Positions 9,295 through 18,600 of a stretch of DNA of 64,000 nucleotides are shown here, piece by piece (the first letter of the stretch is position 1; the number at the start of each line of letters is the position of its first letter). The DNA is taken from positions 6,007,001 to 6,071,000 of the forward strand of contig OZ020309.1 in NCBI GenBank assembly GCA_963971305.1, given 5' to 3'. The position numbers and the translations under genes were made by a program. The DNA is from Arcuatula senhousia (Eukaryota; Mollusca; Bivalvia; Mytilida; Mytilidae). The notes under the pieces are model-generated. The model did not search any database. It had not been told where the DNA came from and saw only the letters and a program-made list of their open reading frames with translations.

Positions 9295-9866
9295 TAAAAA
9301 GTTAAAGTCGACTATGTAAACAGGAAGTAGATGATCGACAGACCTGAAAACGAATCCCACCATATGGGACACCTACCTGAAGCTAAATACCAAATATCAA
9401 ATACCTAGGGTTAAGAGTTCCTGAGAAATCTGTTACGAAAATTTTAACCCTGAAAATTTAGTGAAAAAGTCAAAGTCGGCTATTTAAACAGGAAGTAGAT
9501 AATCGACAGACCAGAAAACGAATCCCACCATATGGGACACCTACCTGAAGCTAAATACCAAATATCAAATTCCTACGATCAACAGATGCTGAAAAATCTG
9601 TTACGAAAATTTTCAACCCTGAAAATTTAGTAAAAAAAGTCTAAGTCAACTCGTTAAACAGGAAGTAGATGATCGACAGACCTGAAAACGTATCCCAACA
9701 TATGGGACCCCCACCTGAAGCTTCATACCAAATATCAAAAGCCTACGATTAATAATAGCTGAGATATCTGTTACGAAAATTTTGATCACGGACAGACGGA
9801 CTGACAGACGGACGGATGGACCAGTCAAAAACATTATACCCTTCGCATCTTCGTTGCGTGGGGTAT

Positions 9867-10320
9867 AATAACGTAGGACATAGAGTATGTAATACCTAAC
9901 CAACCTACTAAGTGTCAAATCAGTTTCATGTACGGTTTCCTCAGAAAGCTTGACGGAAATTTTCATGGTAATTTTCATATCGACCCAGTCCAATACAGGA
10001 AATAGAAATTCGACAGGTCTGAAAGTTGCTTAGGACGTACAGTTTGTCGTACTGAGCCACCATATAAAGTTTCAACGCATTATCATGTACTATATCTGAG
10101 AAAAGCTTGACCCAAATTTGTAGAAATTTTCATGTAAATTTTCATTTCGGCCCGGTCCAAAACAAGATTAGAAGTCCGACAGGTCTTAAAGTAGCTTCTT
10201 AGGGCGTACCGTTTGTCATACTGAACCATATTATCAAGTTTCAAATCATTATCGTGTATGGCTTTGAGGAAATTCGTACGTATAGACGCACGGACGGACG
10301 GACGGACACGAGTATACAGT
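9867..10320 (+). repeat. Further CAGGAAGTAGA repeats ending in a GACG tract
   Basis: About two and a half diverged copies of the second ~165-bp subfamily (GCTTAGGACGTACAGTTTGT; CCAAGTTTCAAA-like words; GAGAAAAGCTTGAC) are followed by GGACGGACGGACGGACACGA at about 10291-10310. The copies are older than those at 8098-8940. Confidence 0.65.
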
Positions 10321-10334
10321 TATTTAATGTGTAG

Positions 10335-10764
10335 CCTGGCAAAGGATCAGAATATTTCCCAGGGGATCCATATCAGCTCAATGTTTTATTGTCTGAAGCC
10401 GCGGGCTGAGGGGCAATAGAAAATTGAAGTGATATGGATACCAAGGGGAAGATATTCTGATCCATTGCCTGGTCAAAACATTTTGTAAACGCCCATCGAC
10501 TTAATTGCAAACTGTCACTGCAACGGGATTTTATAAAACAAATACTGGGATTCAGACATTTTCGAAAAAAGAGGGAACGAAAGGGGAAAAGGGACGGGGG
10601 TTCCAAACAGGTTTTGCCGAAATCCTCACGAAAATAAAAATATTGTCTGAAATAGAGGAGTATAATCATAAATATTCATATTAATTGTCCAAGCAAACGT
10701 GAAGTCAAAAAGTGGTCAGGCAATAGAACGTCGCCGGGCAACAGAACACTTTTCTATTGCCTGG
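10335..10764. mobile_element. Foldback element with CCAGGCAAT ends
   Basis: Arm 10335-10382 and arm 10423-10472 are inverted copies of each other (shared core GGATCAGAATAT and CCATATCA, about 80 percent identical). A second inverted pair, CAGGCAATAGAA at 10717-10728 and TTCTATTGCCTG at 10752-10763, is perfect over 12 bp. The outermost words CCTGGCAA and TTGCCTGG are inverted with one mismatch, so the whole may be one element with nested stem-loops. The minus-strand ORF at 10373-10669 crosses these stems and has no recognisable domain. Confidence 0.55.
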
Positions 10765-10839
10765 TACATGTAGAATGTGAAAATAGTCACAAACAAGTAA
10801 TACTGTGAGCAAGCTCACAAAAGTATACCCCCGCTTCAT

Positions 10840-11325
10840 ATTGAACTGAAATCTCAAGTCCAGTTATCTCCCCTCAATGATAACGAAGAGCAATTTAAAT
10901 TCCTCATGCACATCTACATATGATGTACTTCCTTCATGTAAAGTTTCATCAAAATCCATCAAGCGGTTTAAGAGGAGTTGCGCTTACCGGGTCTCCCATT
11001 GAATGATGCATTTAAAAAGTCTAAGTCCAATTATCTCCCCTGAATGATGTCAGAGTGCGATGAAAATTCTTCATGCACATTTACATATGATGTACTTCCT
11101 TCATGTAAAGTTTCATCAAAATCCATCAAGCGGTTAAGAAGGAGTTGCGCTTACAGTGTCTCCCATTGAATAATGTATTTAAAAAGTCTAAGTCCAACTA
11201 TCTCCCCTGAATGATGTCAGAGTGCGATGAAAATTATTCATGTACATCTACATATGATGTACTTCCTTCATCTTAAGTTTCAGCAAAATCCTTCGAGCGG
11301 TTTAGGAGGAGAAGCGCTTACAAGT
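10840..11325 (+). repeat. 167-bp tandem repeat, about 3 copies
   Basis: ATGATGTACTTCCTTCAT recurs with its CTTCC at 10928, 11095 and 11262, an exact 167-bp period. Each copy also carries AAAATCCATCAAGCGGTT or a close variant and TATCTCCCCTGAATGATG. Related words (AAAATCCATTGAGGGGTTTA) appear at 22450-22660. Confidence 0.85.
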
Positions 11326-11331
11326 TATGTG

Positions 11332-11375
<44 letters not shown>

Positions 11376-11376
11376 G
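11332..11376 (+). repeat. (GACA)n microsatellite, about 11 units
   Basis: An uninterrupted run of GACA repeats directly precedes the right terminal repeat of the surrounding element. The frame at 11227-11421 translates it as a run of TDRQ. Confidence 0.95.
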
Positions 11377-11477
11377 GGTGCTTCCTATATACCCCCCCAA
11401 ACTTTGTTTGCGGGGGTATAATAAAAGATAGTTAATTAAAAAGAAATGTTATTATAATAGGTTATAATTAAACTAAA

Positions 11478-11505
11478 TGCCCGCCGACATGTCGTCGCAG
11501 GGGCA
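11478..11505. repeat. Solo 28-bp imperfect palindrome
   Basis: TGCCCGCCGACATG followed by TCGTCGCAGGGGCA, then TAAAA. It corresponds to the uninterrupted version of the palindrome split at 8942-8956 / 9283-9294 and is probably the 3' end of another copy of that repeat. Confidence 0.65.
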
Positions 11506-11831
11506 TAAAACATATTGATATTCAATTGAGAAATTCCAATTAGCAAAAAAAAAAGAAAAAGATTATTTTGGGGTTGCTAGTGCTGTGTCAGTTGTTAATT
11601 TCACAAATAAATGCAAGAAACAAAACTGTTGCCGCTATCGTAACTCTCTGTATGACGAACATATTTTTGTATCCCTATCTCTGCTTAAAAAGGTCGAAAG
11701 AACATTAGCCATTCCGTTTGTAGGTATCACTCATCCGCTACGTCGCAGGTTGTAGATGTGCACCTCATATATTTTCACATACATGAATACTCAAATTGAT
11801 TTTTGAGGTTTCCTATTGCAAAACATGGATG
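11506..11831. other. No recognisable gene or repeat
   Basis: Unremarkable AT-rich sequence. No ORF or tandem structure is supported. Confidence 0.4.
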
Positions 11832-11930
11832 AAGCAAAGAGGCACTAATGGGACATTCGAATGTTAAAAGTCCGAAACCAGTAAACACGAACGAGAACAG
11901 CACCAAGCTACAAACAACATAAAAAACACA
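11832..11930 (-). repeat. Dispersed repeat fragment, reverse orientation
   Basis: The words CATTCGAATGTTAAAAGTCC and CCAGTAAACACGAACGAGAA are the inverse of the 3' part of the insertion at 14891-15262, with an internal deletion of about 11 bp. A + strand copy is at 12675-12744. Confidence 0.65.
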
Positions 11931-12597
11931 GTTAGGATAATAAAGAAAAGGTACATAGCTTTATGTTAGCATTTTTTGGCTAAACTTCTCTTCAATCCGT
12001 TAATGGATTTTCATGAAACCTTAACACAATCTTTTGACATAAATTTTTTGGGGGTATCCCAATTAAGGACTTATCCATAGGATGACAAAGGGTTTGCGTA
12101 TGTCTTGTCCGCAACTACTAGTCTTCAAAACACCACGATAGATTTTCATGAAACTTTTTAAACACAATCATTGTAGTGTAATGTAGATCTTTATCTGGCA
12201 TTTAATACTTTCATGTACTAGTAAATGATTTAATGGGTAGGGTATTTATTTATGGGCTGTGGCTTATAGATGTTCAGGCCTTTCGATATTTGGTATGCAG
12301 CTTTAGATAGCTTTAGATGCGAAGCGTTTTCAGGTCTGTCGACATGCATTATAAAAGACTCCTACCTAATAAAAGCTCGAATACCAAATATTGAAAGCCT
12401 ACAGTTGATGATATACTTAAAGTGTGACGGACACACACACGGACGGACGTCGGGGCATTTCTATGTCAACAGTCCGTGTTGCGGTGAAGACACTCGAAGC
12501 AAGGTTATCTGAAGGTGGTAAATGGGGGGTCCCAATTAACACGCAAAACATCTGCTTAAAACGCCGAAAAAAGAAGCACGAGTTATAAAAAATCAAC
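11931..12597. other. Gene-free sequence with repeat scraps
   Basis: Phrases such as GGATTTTCATGAAACCTT (about 12005) and ATTTTCATGAAACTTTTT (about 12143) are repeated. At 12355-12455, TACCAAATATTGAAAGCCTAC and a GACGGAC tract resemble the end of the ~165-bp repeat family. The 80-residue frame at 12270-12512 runs over these scraps and is not a gene. Confidence 0.4.
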
Positions 12598-12672
12598 TAA
12601 ATTAAATCGAACCACGAACCTTGGCGTTAGTAGCCCGACGCGTTAACCACTACACCACCGGCTCTCTCTCGT
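12598..12672 (-). repeat. tRNA-derived SINE head (tRNA-like)
   Basis: Read on the minus strand it contains GGTGTAGTGGTTAACGC, a good tRNA A-box and D-arm, then GTGGTTCGATTT, close to the B-box consensus GGTTCGANTCC, at roughly tRNA-like spacing. The acceptor stem does not close and no CCA-side pairing is seen, so it is not a functional tRNA. A tRNA-derived SINE or tRNA pseudogene is most likely. Confidence 0.55.
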
Positions 12673-12674
12673 TT

Positions 12675-12744
12675 GTGTTAACTGGGTTTGTCACTGCCCT
12701 TTCGGACTTTTGACATTCGGATGCCCCATTGGTACCTCTGCTTC
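12675..12744 (+). repeat. Dispersed repeat fragment, forward orientation
   Basis: GCCCTTTCGGACTTTTGACA and CCCATTGGTACCTCTGCTTC match 15207-15262 almost base for base. It begins right beside the tRNA-like segment on its left, so the two may belong to one composite retroposon. Confidence 0.7.
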
Positions 12745-13527
12745 TGTGAATAACAAAGAAGATGGAACTTCCAAGGTTGGAGTTTGAATTTCCAAGATTG
12801 AAGTTGGAATTTCCAAGTTTAATGTGGATAAAGGTGAAGGTGTACTGGGTATTTTTGGCGTCACAGTCCGAAAAAAAAAATGAAAAAAGAAATCGCGTGG
12901 TCTTGCGCGCTACTTGCTTCGTTGATGGTGTACAGGTAGCGCTACATATTACTTGTCACTTGTCTCTTAAATAATACCATCAAAGGATCGAACAATTATA
13001 CTCATCATTATCAAAACAAGTTTGGTGCCGTTAACGATTGCCATCTTCAGGAAGCATGGTAAGTGAGTTAGCATATATATACTTTTAATATTGAGGTTTT
13101 TTTTTTGTCTTTTAATTTATGCAAACTAAACTTGTCAATGTTCCATTGCTGCCTTGATTTTTGACCTACATGACTGTATTGATCCCGAGATCAGAAGACC
13201 AAATTCTATACATCTTGTTTAAGCATGAATTATGTTTTGGTACTCTGACGAAGGATAGGAAAGTTTTTGCTATGTTATTGTTGTTCTGTTTTGATTGTTT
13301 GATTTTGGATTATTTTTATAGATTTTAATATATTATTTGTCATTAAACGAAATCATTGTTTAAATCTCCATATCAGTACCCTTTATAATTTCTAAGTTAT
13401 ATAGCGTTCTCAAAACTTTGAGAACCCCATTGTGAACGGACTGAAGAACGGAGGGAATACAGACGAACAGACAGATAGACATACATATAAAGTCAAGGAC
13501 AATTACTTTCATATACAACTGGTCTAA
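12745..13527. other. No recognisable gene
   Basis: A short tandem of GGAGTTTGAATTTCCAAG-like words (about 12778-12830) gives the 70-residue frame at 12762-12974, which is not a convincing gene. An ACAGACGAACAGACAGATAG-like tract is at about 13460-13483. Confidence 0.4.
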
Positions 13528-13560
13528 AAATGTGTGTGTTTGTGTGTGTGTGTGTGTGTT
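13528..13560 (+). repeat. (TG)n microsatellite
   Basis: Nearly pure TG dinucleotides with one TTTG interruption stand directly before the SINE-like element that follows. Confidence 0.9.
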
Positions 13561-13798
13561 GGTGTTTAACGCCCTTTATTACGCATCATGGCCATGTAGG
13601 GCGGTCAGTTTTATTGGTGGAGGAGACCGGCGTACCCACAGGAAACCACCAATCTTGGGCATGTAACTGACAAACCTTATACTAGTAACATACAGTTGGG
13701 GATGTCCCTTTTTCATAAACGCAAAGAAGTGATCTGTTAGTGATCAATAGTGTGGTATTTTAACCAGCGTCTTAGACCACTCGGCCACCCAGGCCCCC
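13549..13798 (-). repeat. tRNA-related SINE, minus strand
   Basis: On the minus strand it starts GGGCCTGGGTGGCCGAGTGG, a typical tRNA-Leu/Ser-like head with A-box TGGCCGAGTGG, and ends with a GGGCGTTAAACACC tail beside the TG microsatellite. The central phrase GTCAGTTTTATTGGTGGAGG (+ strand) resembles a SINE body I recall from many bivalves. The B-box is not clear, so the copy is decayed. Identity with a named molluscan SINE such as RUDI cannot be decided here. Confidence 0.6.
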
Positions 13799-14073
13799 TT
13801 AGAATGTGTGCATTGTATGAATATGCATGTACCAAATACCAACTATCCTAACGTGTCTGATGAAGGTTAATCCAGAAAAGCGCTTCACACGCAGTGAAAT
13901 TTTGCATTGTACATTTATCAAAATCATTTCAATATGTGGATTGTGTCTTTCTGGCACATATTCCATATTCTTTCGTTTTTAATATAACCACTTGATAGCG
14001 GAAAAATAAACTATTTTTAGACAGTAGTGCCTGGTAAAGGTTGAAGCAACTTATTTGCGACCAACTAGTATTG
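13799..14073. other. No recognisable gene or repeat
   Basis: Spacer between the SINE and the foldback element. No ORF supported. Confidence 0.4.
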
Positions 14074-15419
14074 AAATGTACGAAAAGACCAATTTCGTTG
14101 TAAGATTTTTTTATTCCTCGTAATAACGAGAAAATAGTCGTACTAACGAGAAATGAAAGTCGTAATAACGAGAAATGAAACTCGTAATACTAGTAACAAG
14201 AATCAAGTCGTAATAACGAGAAATGAAACTCGTAATAACGAGAAACGAAAGTCGTAATAACGAGGAGTGAAAATCGTAATAACGATGAGTGAAATTCGTA
14301 ATAACGAAATCGTAAGTAGTAATAACGAGAATCGAAACTCGTAATAACGAGAAACAAGTCGTAATAACGAGAAACCAAATTCGTAATAACGAGAAACCAA
14401 AGTCGTTATAACGAGAAACAAGTCGTAATAACGAGAAAAAAGTCGTTATTACGACTTTAACTTCTCGTTATAACGACTTGTTTCTGGTTTTAACGACTTT
14501 CATTTCTCGTTATTACGACTTTCATCTCTCGTTATTACGACTTGTTTTCCTGTTATAACGACTTTTGTTTCTCGTTAGAACGACTTTCATTTCTCGTTAA
14601 AACGACTATTTTGTGTTATTATAATTGTTTCTCTTTATAACAATTTGTTTCTCGTTATAACGATTTGCTCTTCTCGTTATTACGACCTTTATTTCTCGTT
14701 ATTACGACCTTTATTTCTCGTTATTACGACTTTCATCTCTCGTTATTACGACTTGTTCTCCTTTCATTTCTCGTTAAAACGACTATTTTCTCGTTACAAT
14801 GTATTACCACTTGTTTCTCGTTATAACGATTTTTTATTCTCGTTATTACGACTTTTACTTCTCGCTATTACGACTTGTTTCTCGTTATCACTCAAGAAAT
14901 TTTACGGAACACATCATGCACTTATAGACAAACATGGGATTTCGATCTCTCAGATGAGTGCAAATGTTGGTTTGTCATAGGGTTTTGTTTTGTGTTCCTT
15001 TACCGGATTTGATACGCTGAATGGACTATTGGCAACGCGACGGGTGTGCTATAGCAAGCAGGAACTGCTTACTCTTCCGGAGCATCTGAGTTCACTTTTG
15101 TTTCGACTGGAGTTCGCGTTGTTGATTGATATTCAGTTATTTTGTATTTCCATGTTTTACATGTTGTCTGTTTTTGTCCCGTTCTTGTTGGTGTTTACTG
15201 GTTTTGTCTCTGCCCTTTCGGACTTTTGACATTCGGATACCCCATTGGAACCTCTGCTTCTTTCATTTCTCGTTACTACGACTAGTTTCTCGTTATTACG
15301 AGTTTCATTTCTCGTTATTACGACTTGTTTCCCATTATTACGACTTTCAGTTCTCGTTATTACGAGGAATAAAAACAATTTCTTACACCAAAAGTGGTCT
15401 AAATAGGCTTTCCGTACAT
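14074..15419. mobile_element. Foldback element with minisatellite arms
   Basis: The left arm (about 14115-14440) is roughly 15 copies of an 18-22-bp repeat, consensus GTCGTAATAACGAGAAAC. The right arm (about 14450-14890 and 15265-15366) is made of its inverse, TTTCTCGTTATTACGAC. The turning point is near 14440-14459. Outside the arms, TGTAAGA (14099-14105) and TCTTACA (15381-15387) are inverted, as are the flanking TTATTCCTCG / CGAGGAATAA. Weaker inverted similarity (GACCA...TTT; ATGTACG) extends to about 14074 and 15419. This resembles foldback (FB-type) elements with internally repetitive inverted arms. Long frames here read as RYYEFRFSLL-type repeats and are not genes. Confidence 0.75.
14891..15262 (+). 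mobile_element. 372-bp insertion inside the foldback right arm
   Basis: The minisatellite stops at GTTATCA (14890) and resumes at TTTCATTTCTCGTTA (15263). The sequence between is unrelated to the arm; its 3' part recurs at 12675-12744 and, inverted, at 11832-11930. It is therefore a dispersed repeat that landed in the foldback element. The frames at 14990-15229 and 15126-15551 overlap it and show no domain. Confidence 0.7.
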
Positions 15420-15437
15420 CTGATGTGCAAGGGGGTC

Positions 15438-15442
15438 TTGTT

Positions 15443-15474
<32 letters not shown>

Positions 15475-15487
15475 TTGTTTTTTTGCC
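15438..15487 (+). repeat. T-rich low-complexity tract
   Basis: Runs of T broken by single G (TTTG-like) for about 50 bp, immediately beyond the foldback element. Confidence 0.9.
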
Positions 15488-15948
15488 CAGGAATTTTCTA
15501 AGGGGTATAAACGACAGAATATTTTTTTGTACTATTAGCATTATTTTATAAAGCAGAAATCCTTTGACAGAATTTATTGCCTTACCTCTGCTGCATCACA
15601 AATCGAATTCAAAATATTCTTAAGAAAAAATCAAGCCCCTGTCCAAGTTAAGCAGTCGGTCCATTGAAAAAAAATCAAAATTAAGATTATGTGTTATCTT
15701 CTTTCATCTTAATAACCATAATACATGTAATTCTTATATAAATACCCTTACTCTATGATGTGATGGCCATCCTCTTGTTGAATTAGATTTGACATTAGGT
15801 GGAGCTCCGAGAGAGGGGGCACCAGTGTATGAAAACTTATAAATAAAAAACAGACGTGCCACTGGAACGTTAAAAACTATATCTAAAGGCTGAAATTTTG
15901 CTTCCATTCATAAATGCAATGTACTAGTAATATGAAAATCACAAATGA
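15488..15948. other. No recognisable gene or repeat
   Basis: AT-rich spacer. No ORF with a start and a recognisable motif. Confidence 0.4.
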
Positions 15949-16028
15949 GCTGTCTGAGCTATAGGTTGTCGGAGAAATGGGTTGTCGGAATAATGGGCTG
16001 TCAGAGTTATAGGTTGTCGGAATAATTT
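15949..16028 (+). repeat. 16-bp minisatellite, 5 copies
   Basis: Five copies of a 16-bp unit, GTTGTCGGAATAATGG and variants, fill exactly 80 bp. Variation is mostly at the GAATAAT positions. Confidence 0.85.
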
Positions 16029-16439
16029 CCTGACCCCAATTATACAAGTTCATATACTTTATTTTTAGAAAATTACAGTACACAGATTTATATTTAATTT
16101 GCTCCAGGAATGGCTAATTATCCTGTCAGTATGCTTAGAAAATCGAAGAAAGGGTACTTGTTTAAGCCATTGAAAATCATAACGGTCGTGATATTATTCT
16201 CATAATTAAAAGCTTTGTCGCGCGCTACATGATATGAACGCATATGAACTCTGTAAGTTTAAGGCCCGAAAGTCAATTGCTCTTGGCAAATGCAGCCCAT
16301 GGTGGATTGACAAAGTTATTTGACACATGCACTCTGATGGACTTTCCAGCCACATTGTCTCATAGAATCCAACTAATATTTTTCAAAAGCAGACAAAAAG
16401 AAGGGTTGCAAAACAGTAAAAATTAGTTTATAACCTATA
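16029..16439. other. No recognisable gene or repeat
   Basis: Nothing supported. The 60-residue frame at 16244-16426 has no recognisable domain. Confidence 0.4.
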
Positions 16440-16760
16440 CGTTGGTCCTAGCCCTTATGGGGCTAATTTTAATGAGACTGGGTTGCAAAAATTAATCTTC
16501 CATTTTGTTTCCGATACTTTTACAGGCCCCTATTTCTAAATGAAAAGGGACCCCAAAATCAATCTTCTCTATGATTTAAATGCATGGTAAGGAGACTAAG
16601 GAAAATCGCTGTGAACTTTCGTAGCAATAGGCAAACTAGTTGTAGGAACAAATAAGATATTTGAAGTTTTTGCCCCTTTTGGGCCCTTAATTTCTCCATA
16701 AATAAAGAGGGGATCCCCGAAATTAATCCAATTTATCCCCTTCTAGTTATAATAATCATT
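16440..16760 (-). repeat. Dispersed repeat related to 4151-4990, opposite orientation
   Basis: The words GGGACCCCAAAATCAATCTT and TTTTGCCCCTTTTGGGCCC are the inverse of the GATTGATTTTGGGG and GGGCCCAAAAGGG phrases of the 4.2-5.0-kb repeat. The order and spacing fit a diverged copy on the other strand. Confidence 0.45.
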
Positions 16761-18480
16761 GTAATATTTCATGTAAAAGTTATTGAAACAAACACAAAAT
16801 GGCATGTCAAAACGTGACAGCCTTTTTCAATAAAAGTTCATTCTGTTTAAAAAACAAACTGTGAGGTTTTAAAGTGGCGAATATGCCCACAACGCTCTTG
16901 TCGGTAAAAGGCCACTAAAGAGTGCTAAGAAACTTTACATCGGGTCAGGCCTATTTGCCCACAAAGCGACTAGGATGTTGCCCCAGGTGGTTTAATGGGG
17001 CAGTCCTGTCACAATGAATGCCGGGATCATCGGGCTATAATGCGGAAAACCTGACTGCACACCATAGTGGTGCCAAGTGTTGGGAAAATGTCACGTTTCT
17101 CGCACATTATAGAATTCTGCTGCAGGTCTAGGTAAGAGAATGATCCCCATGCAGGAGGCTAAAGTGCCGATCCCTTCCCATCACTTTTTTTCCTGTGACA
17201 GTCAAAACTATCTTCCCTAGTGTCCCCTTCCACTTAATCATCATTTAGTGTTCACTGTATTACCCATTTCATGCTCATCTCCCCGATATAGCCGCAATCG
17301 TGCTGATTGGACGTAAAGCAATAACTAACAAACTGTTGAAACAACGCACATCAATGCAACAAATCTTAGGTTTAGAATTCAATTCTTTAAGGCGTATTCT
17401 TTAGAAGGAATGTTTTATACAAAATTATACGGATATTTTGTAAGATAATATCATGTACATGCATGCACCTTACAAATTCTTCGAACTTGTCATGCCATAT
17501 CTTCAAGGCTGAATGAAATTAAATACTGCATGGTGATCAATATGGAATTTATAGTCCTGATTATAGACTATAGGTACGTTAGATAATAATCGTTGGAACA
17601 ATTATTTCAACTCTGAGCAAGCGATTTCCTCATGGTGCATTTTCAATATTCATAGCCTAAAGTTTGGAAACTTCGTGAATGACAATCACATTGAAAACTG
17701 GTGTTTTCTGTTTTGTTTAATTTTAAACAAAGATGGATAAACCTAACGACGTACTCAAAAATTTTCAATCACCCACCGGAAGTCGTCCATGTCCAGCTAA
17801 GACATTTTCAACGCGAATGTCGACTAAAAGCTGCGCATGCATGAGAAAAACCAAACAGTTTGCGGTAATTAAAACTTCTTAACGTGTCGAATAAATATGT
17901 AAATCTACATTTCAAAATATATTATTACTTGCACCAAATTCTAATTTTGAAAACGGTGCGTTATTTGTGCTGTTCAGTATATGAAACTGAAATTGATAGT
18001 ACAACGGAAAGTTTTAGTGACTTGATTCAACCTAACATTATTATAGCCGTATTCACGGACGATCCGGGTGAAGACTTTTATCTAGTAAAATGTTGATCCG
18101 AGGTTAAAACGTTAGAATTAACGACAACTTTTTTTACTGATGACTGGGGTAATTCTTTAAACGCGGGAACACAAATCATAGAGTGTTTATATTTCGATAA
18201 AACAAATGTGAACAAATGAGACTTTAAATTGTTAAAAAATCGCATTTCATTAATACCATATCTATAGGTATCATTTAGGTATATCTGACCATATCTGTAT
18301 TTGACTAGAGACTCGCTTTGGAAAATTTTCACTTGCACATGGAAATTTTGGAAGCGTGTAATCACGGTAATATGTCGTTCTGGAAAGGTTGTCGCAAAAA
18401 CTGTGTTTTGAACTGCATAGAAAACGCACCAACATCATGCTCAACCTACTTGAGCCACAATAAACACTTCTTGGTCATGT
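16761..18480. other. Gene-poor stretch; a GC-richer block and one small ORF
   Basis: About 16870-17200 is clearly less AT-rich than its surroundings and contains a donor-like AGGTAAGAG at about 17131, but no open frame or known motif. An ATG-started 49-codon frame at 17733-17882 has a good Kozak context (A at -3, G at +4) and a possible GTAATT donor near its end. Neither can be called a gene. Frames at 17884-18096 and 18078-18365 have no recognisable domain. Confidence 0.35.
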
Positions 18481-18483
18481 TGC

Positions 18484-18600
18484 GTTTTTAGATTTTATAC
18501 TGTGTAGTGCGCTTTTTAGATTTTAGACTGTGTAGTGCGCTTTTTAGATTGTAGACTGTGTAGTGCGCTTTTTAGATTTCAAACTGCTGTGTGCTTTTTA
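18484..18600 (+). repeat. 28-bp minisatellite, about 4 copies
   Basis: GTGCGCTTTTTAGATT starts at 18507, 18535 and 18563 (28-bp period), with a degenerate copy on each side. The rest of the unit is TTAGACTGTGTA. Confidence 0.85.

Larger units (their letters stand above)
7591..9660 (+). repeat. ~165-bp diverged tandem repeats with CAGGAAGTAGA core
   Basis: The core AAACAGGAAGTAGA or a close variant occurs near 7438, 7591, 7763, 7931, 8126, 8286, 8452, 8620, 8788, 9319, 9485 and 9656, and diverged copies lie near 9994 and 10161. Spacing is mostly 153-172 bp. Two subfamilies are clear: one with CCCACCATATGGGACACC and ATCTGTTACGAAAATTTT, the other with CATCCTACCAAGTTTCAAA and GAGAAAAGCTTGACGGAAA. 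The second subfamily forms its own run at 8098-8940. Short frames over this region are translated repeats. Confidence 0.8.
7483..9866. mobile_element. 2.4-kb element: end hairpin, 11-bp TIR, ~165-bp repeats, GACA/GACG tract
   Basis: The left end is a hairpin GTGAGC-AC-GCTCAC (7483-7496) directly followed by ATACCCCACGC (7497-7507). The right end, 9856-9866, is GCGTGGGGTAT, the exact inverse of the latter. Inside are repeats of about 150-172 bp marked by AAACAGGAAGTAGA and CTGAGAAATCTGTTACGAAA, and near the right end a GACAGACGGA-rich tract (9787-9820). The neighbour at 10804-11420 has the same plan with different sequence. Other repeats, including a foreign block at 8098-9294, are nested inside. 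No transposase is visible. Confidence 0.6.
10804..11420. mobile_element. Element with end hairpin, 11-bp TIR, 167-bp repeats and GACA tract
   Basis: A hairpin GTGAGC-AA-GCTCAC (about 10805-10818) is followed by TATACCCCCGC (10824-10834). The right end, 11410-11420, is GCGGGGGTATA, its exact inverse. Between them are about three copies of a 167-bp unit and then a pure GACA microsatellite. The plan is identical to that of 7483-9866, and the hairpin differs only in its two loop bases. A related decayed copy is at 22375-22757. Confidence 0.65.

Noticed and set aside
12598..12672. Functional tRNA gene on the minus strand
   Set aside because: A-box and B-box-like words are present, but the acceptor and anticodon stems do not pair properly. 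A SINE head is more likely.
14190..14421. Open frames reading RYYEFRFSLL-type protein repeats (also 14645-14980)
   Set aside because: They are translations of the GTCGTAATAACGAGAAAC minisatellite, open in several frames at once.
14115..15366. CRISPR-like regularly spaced short repeats
   Set aside because: There are no unique spacers between repeats, the two halves are inverted, no cas genes are present and the context is eukaryotic.
15126..15551. 141-codon + frame
   Set aside because: It crosses the border between the inserted repeat and the foldback arm and ends in a T-rich tract. There is no domain.
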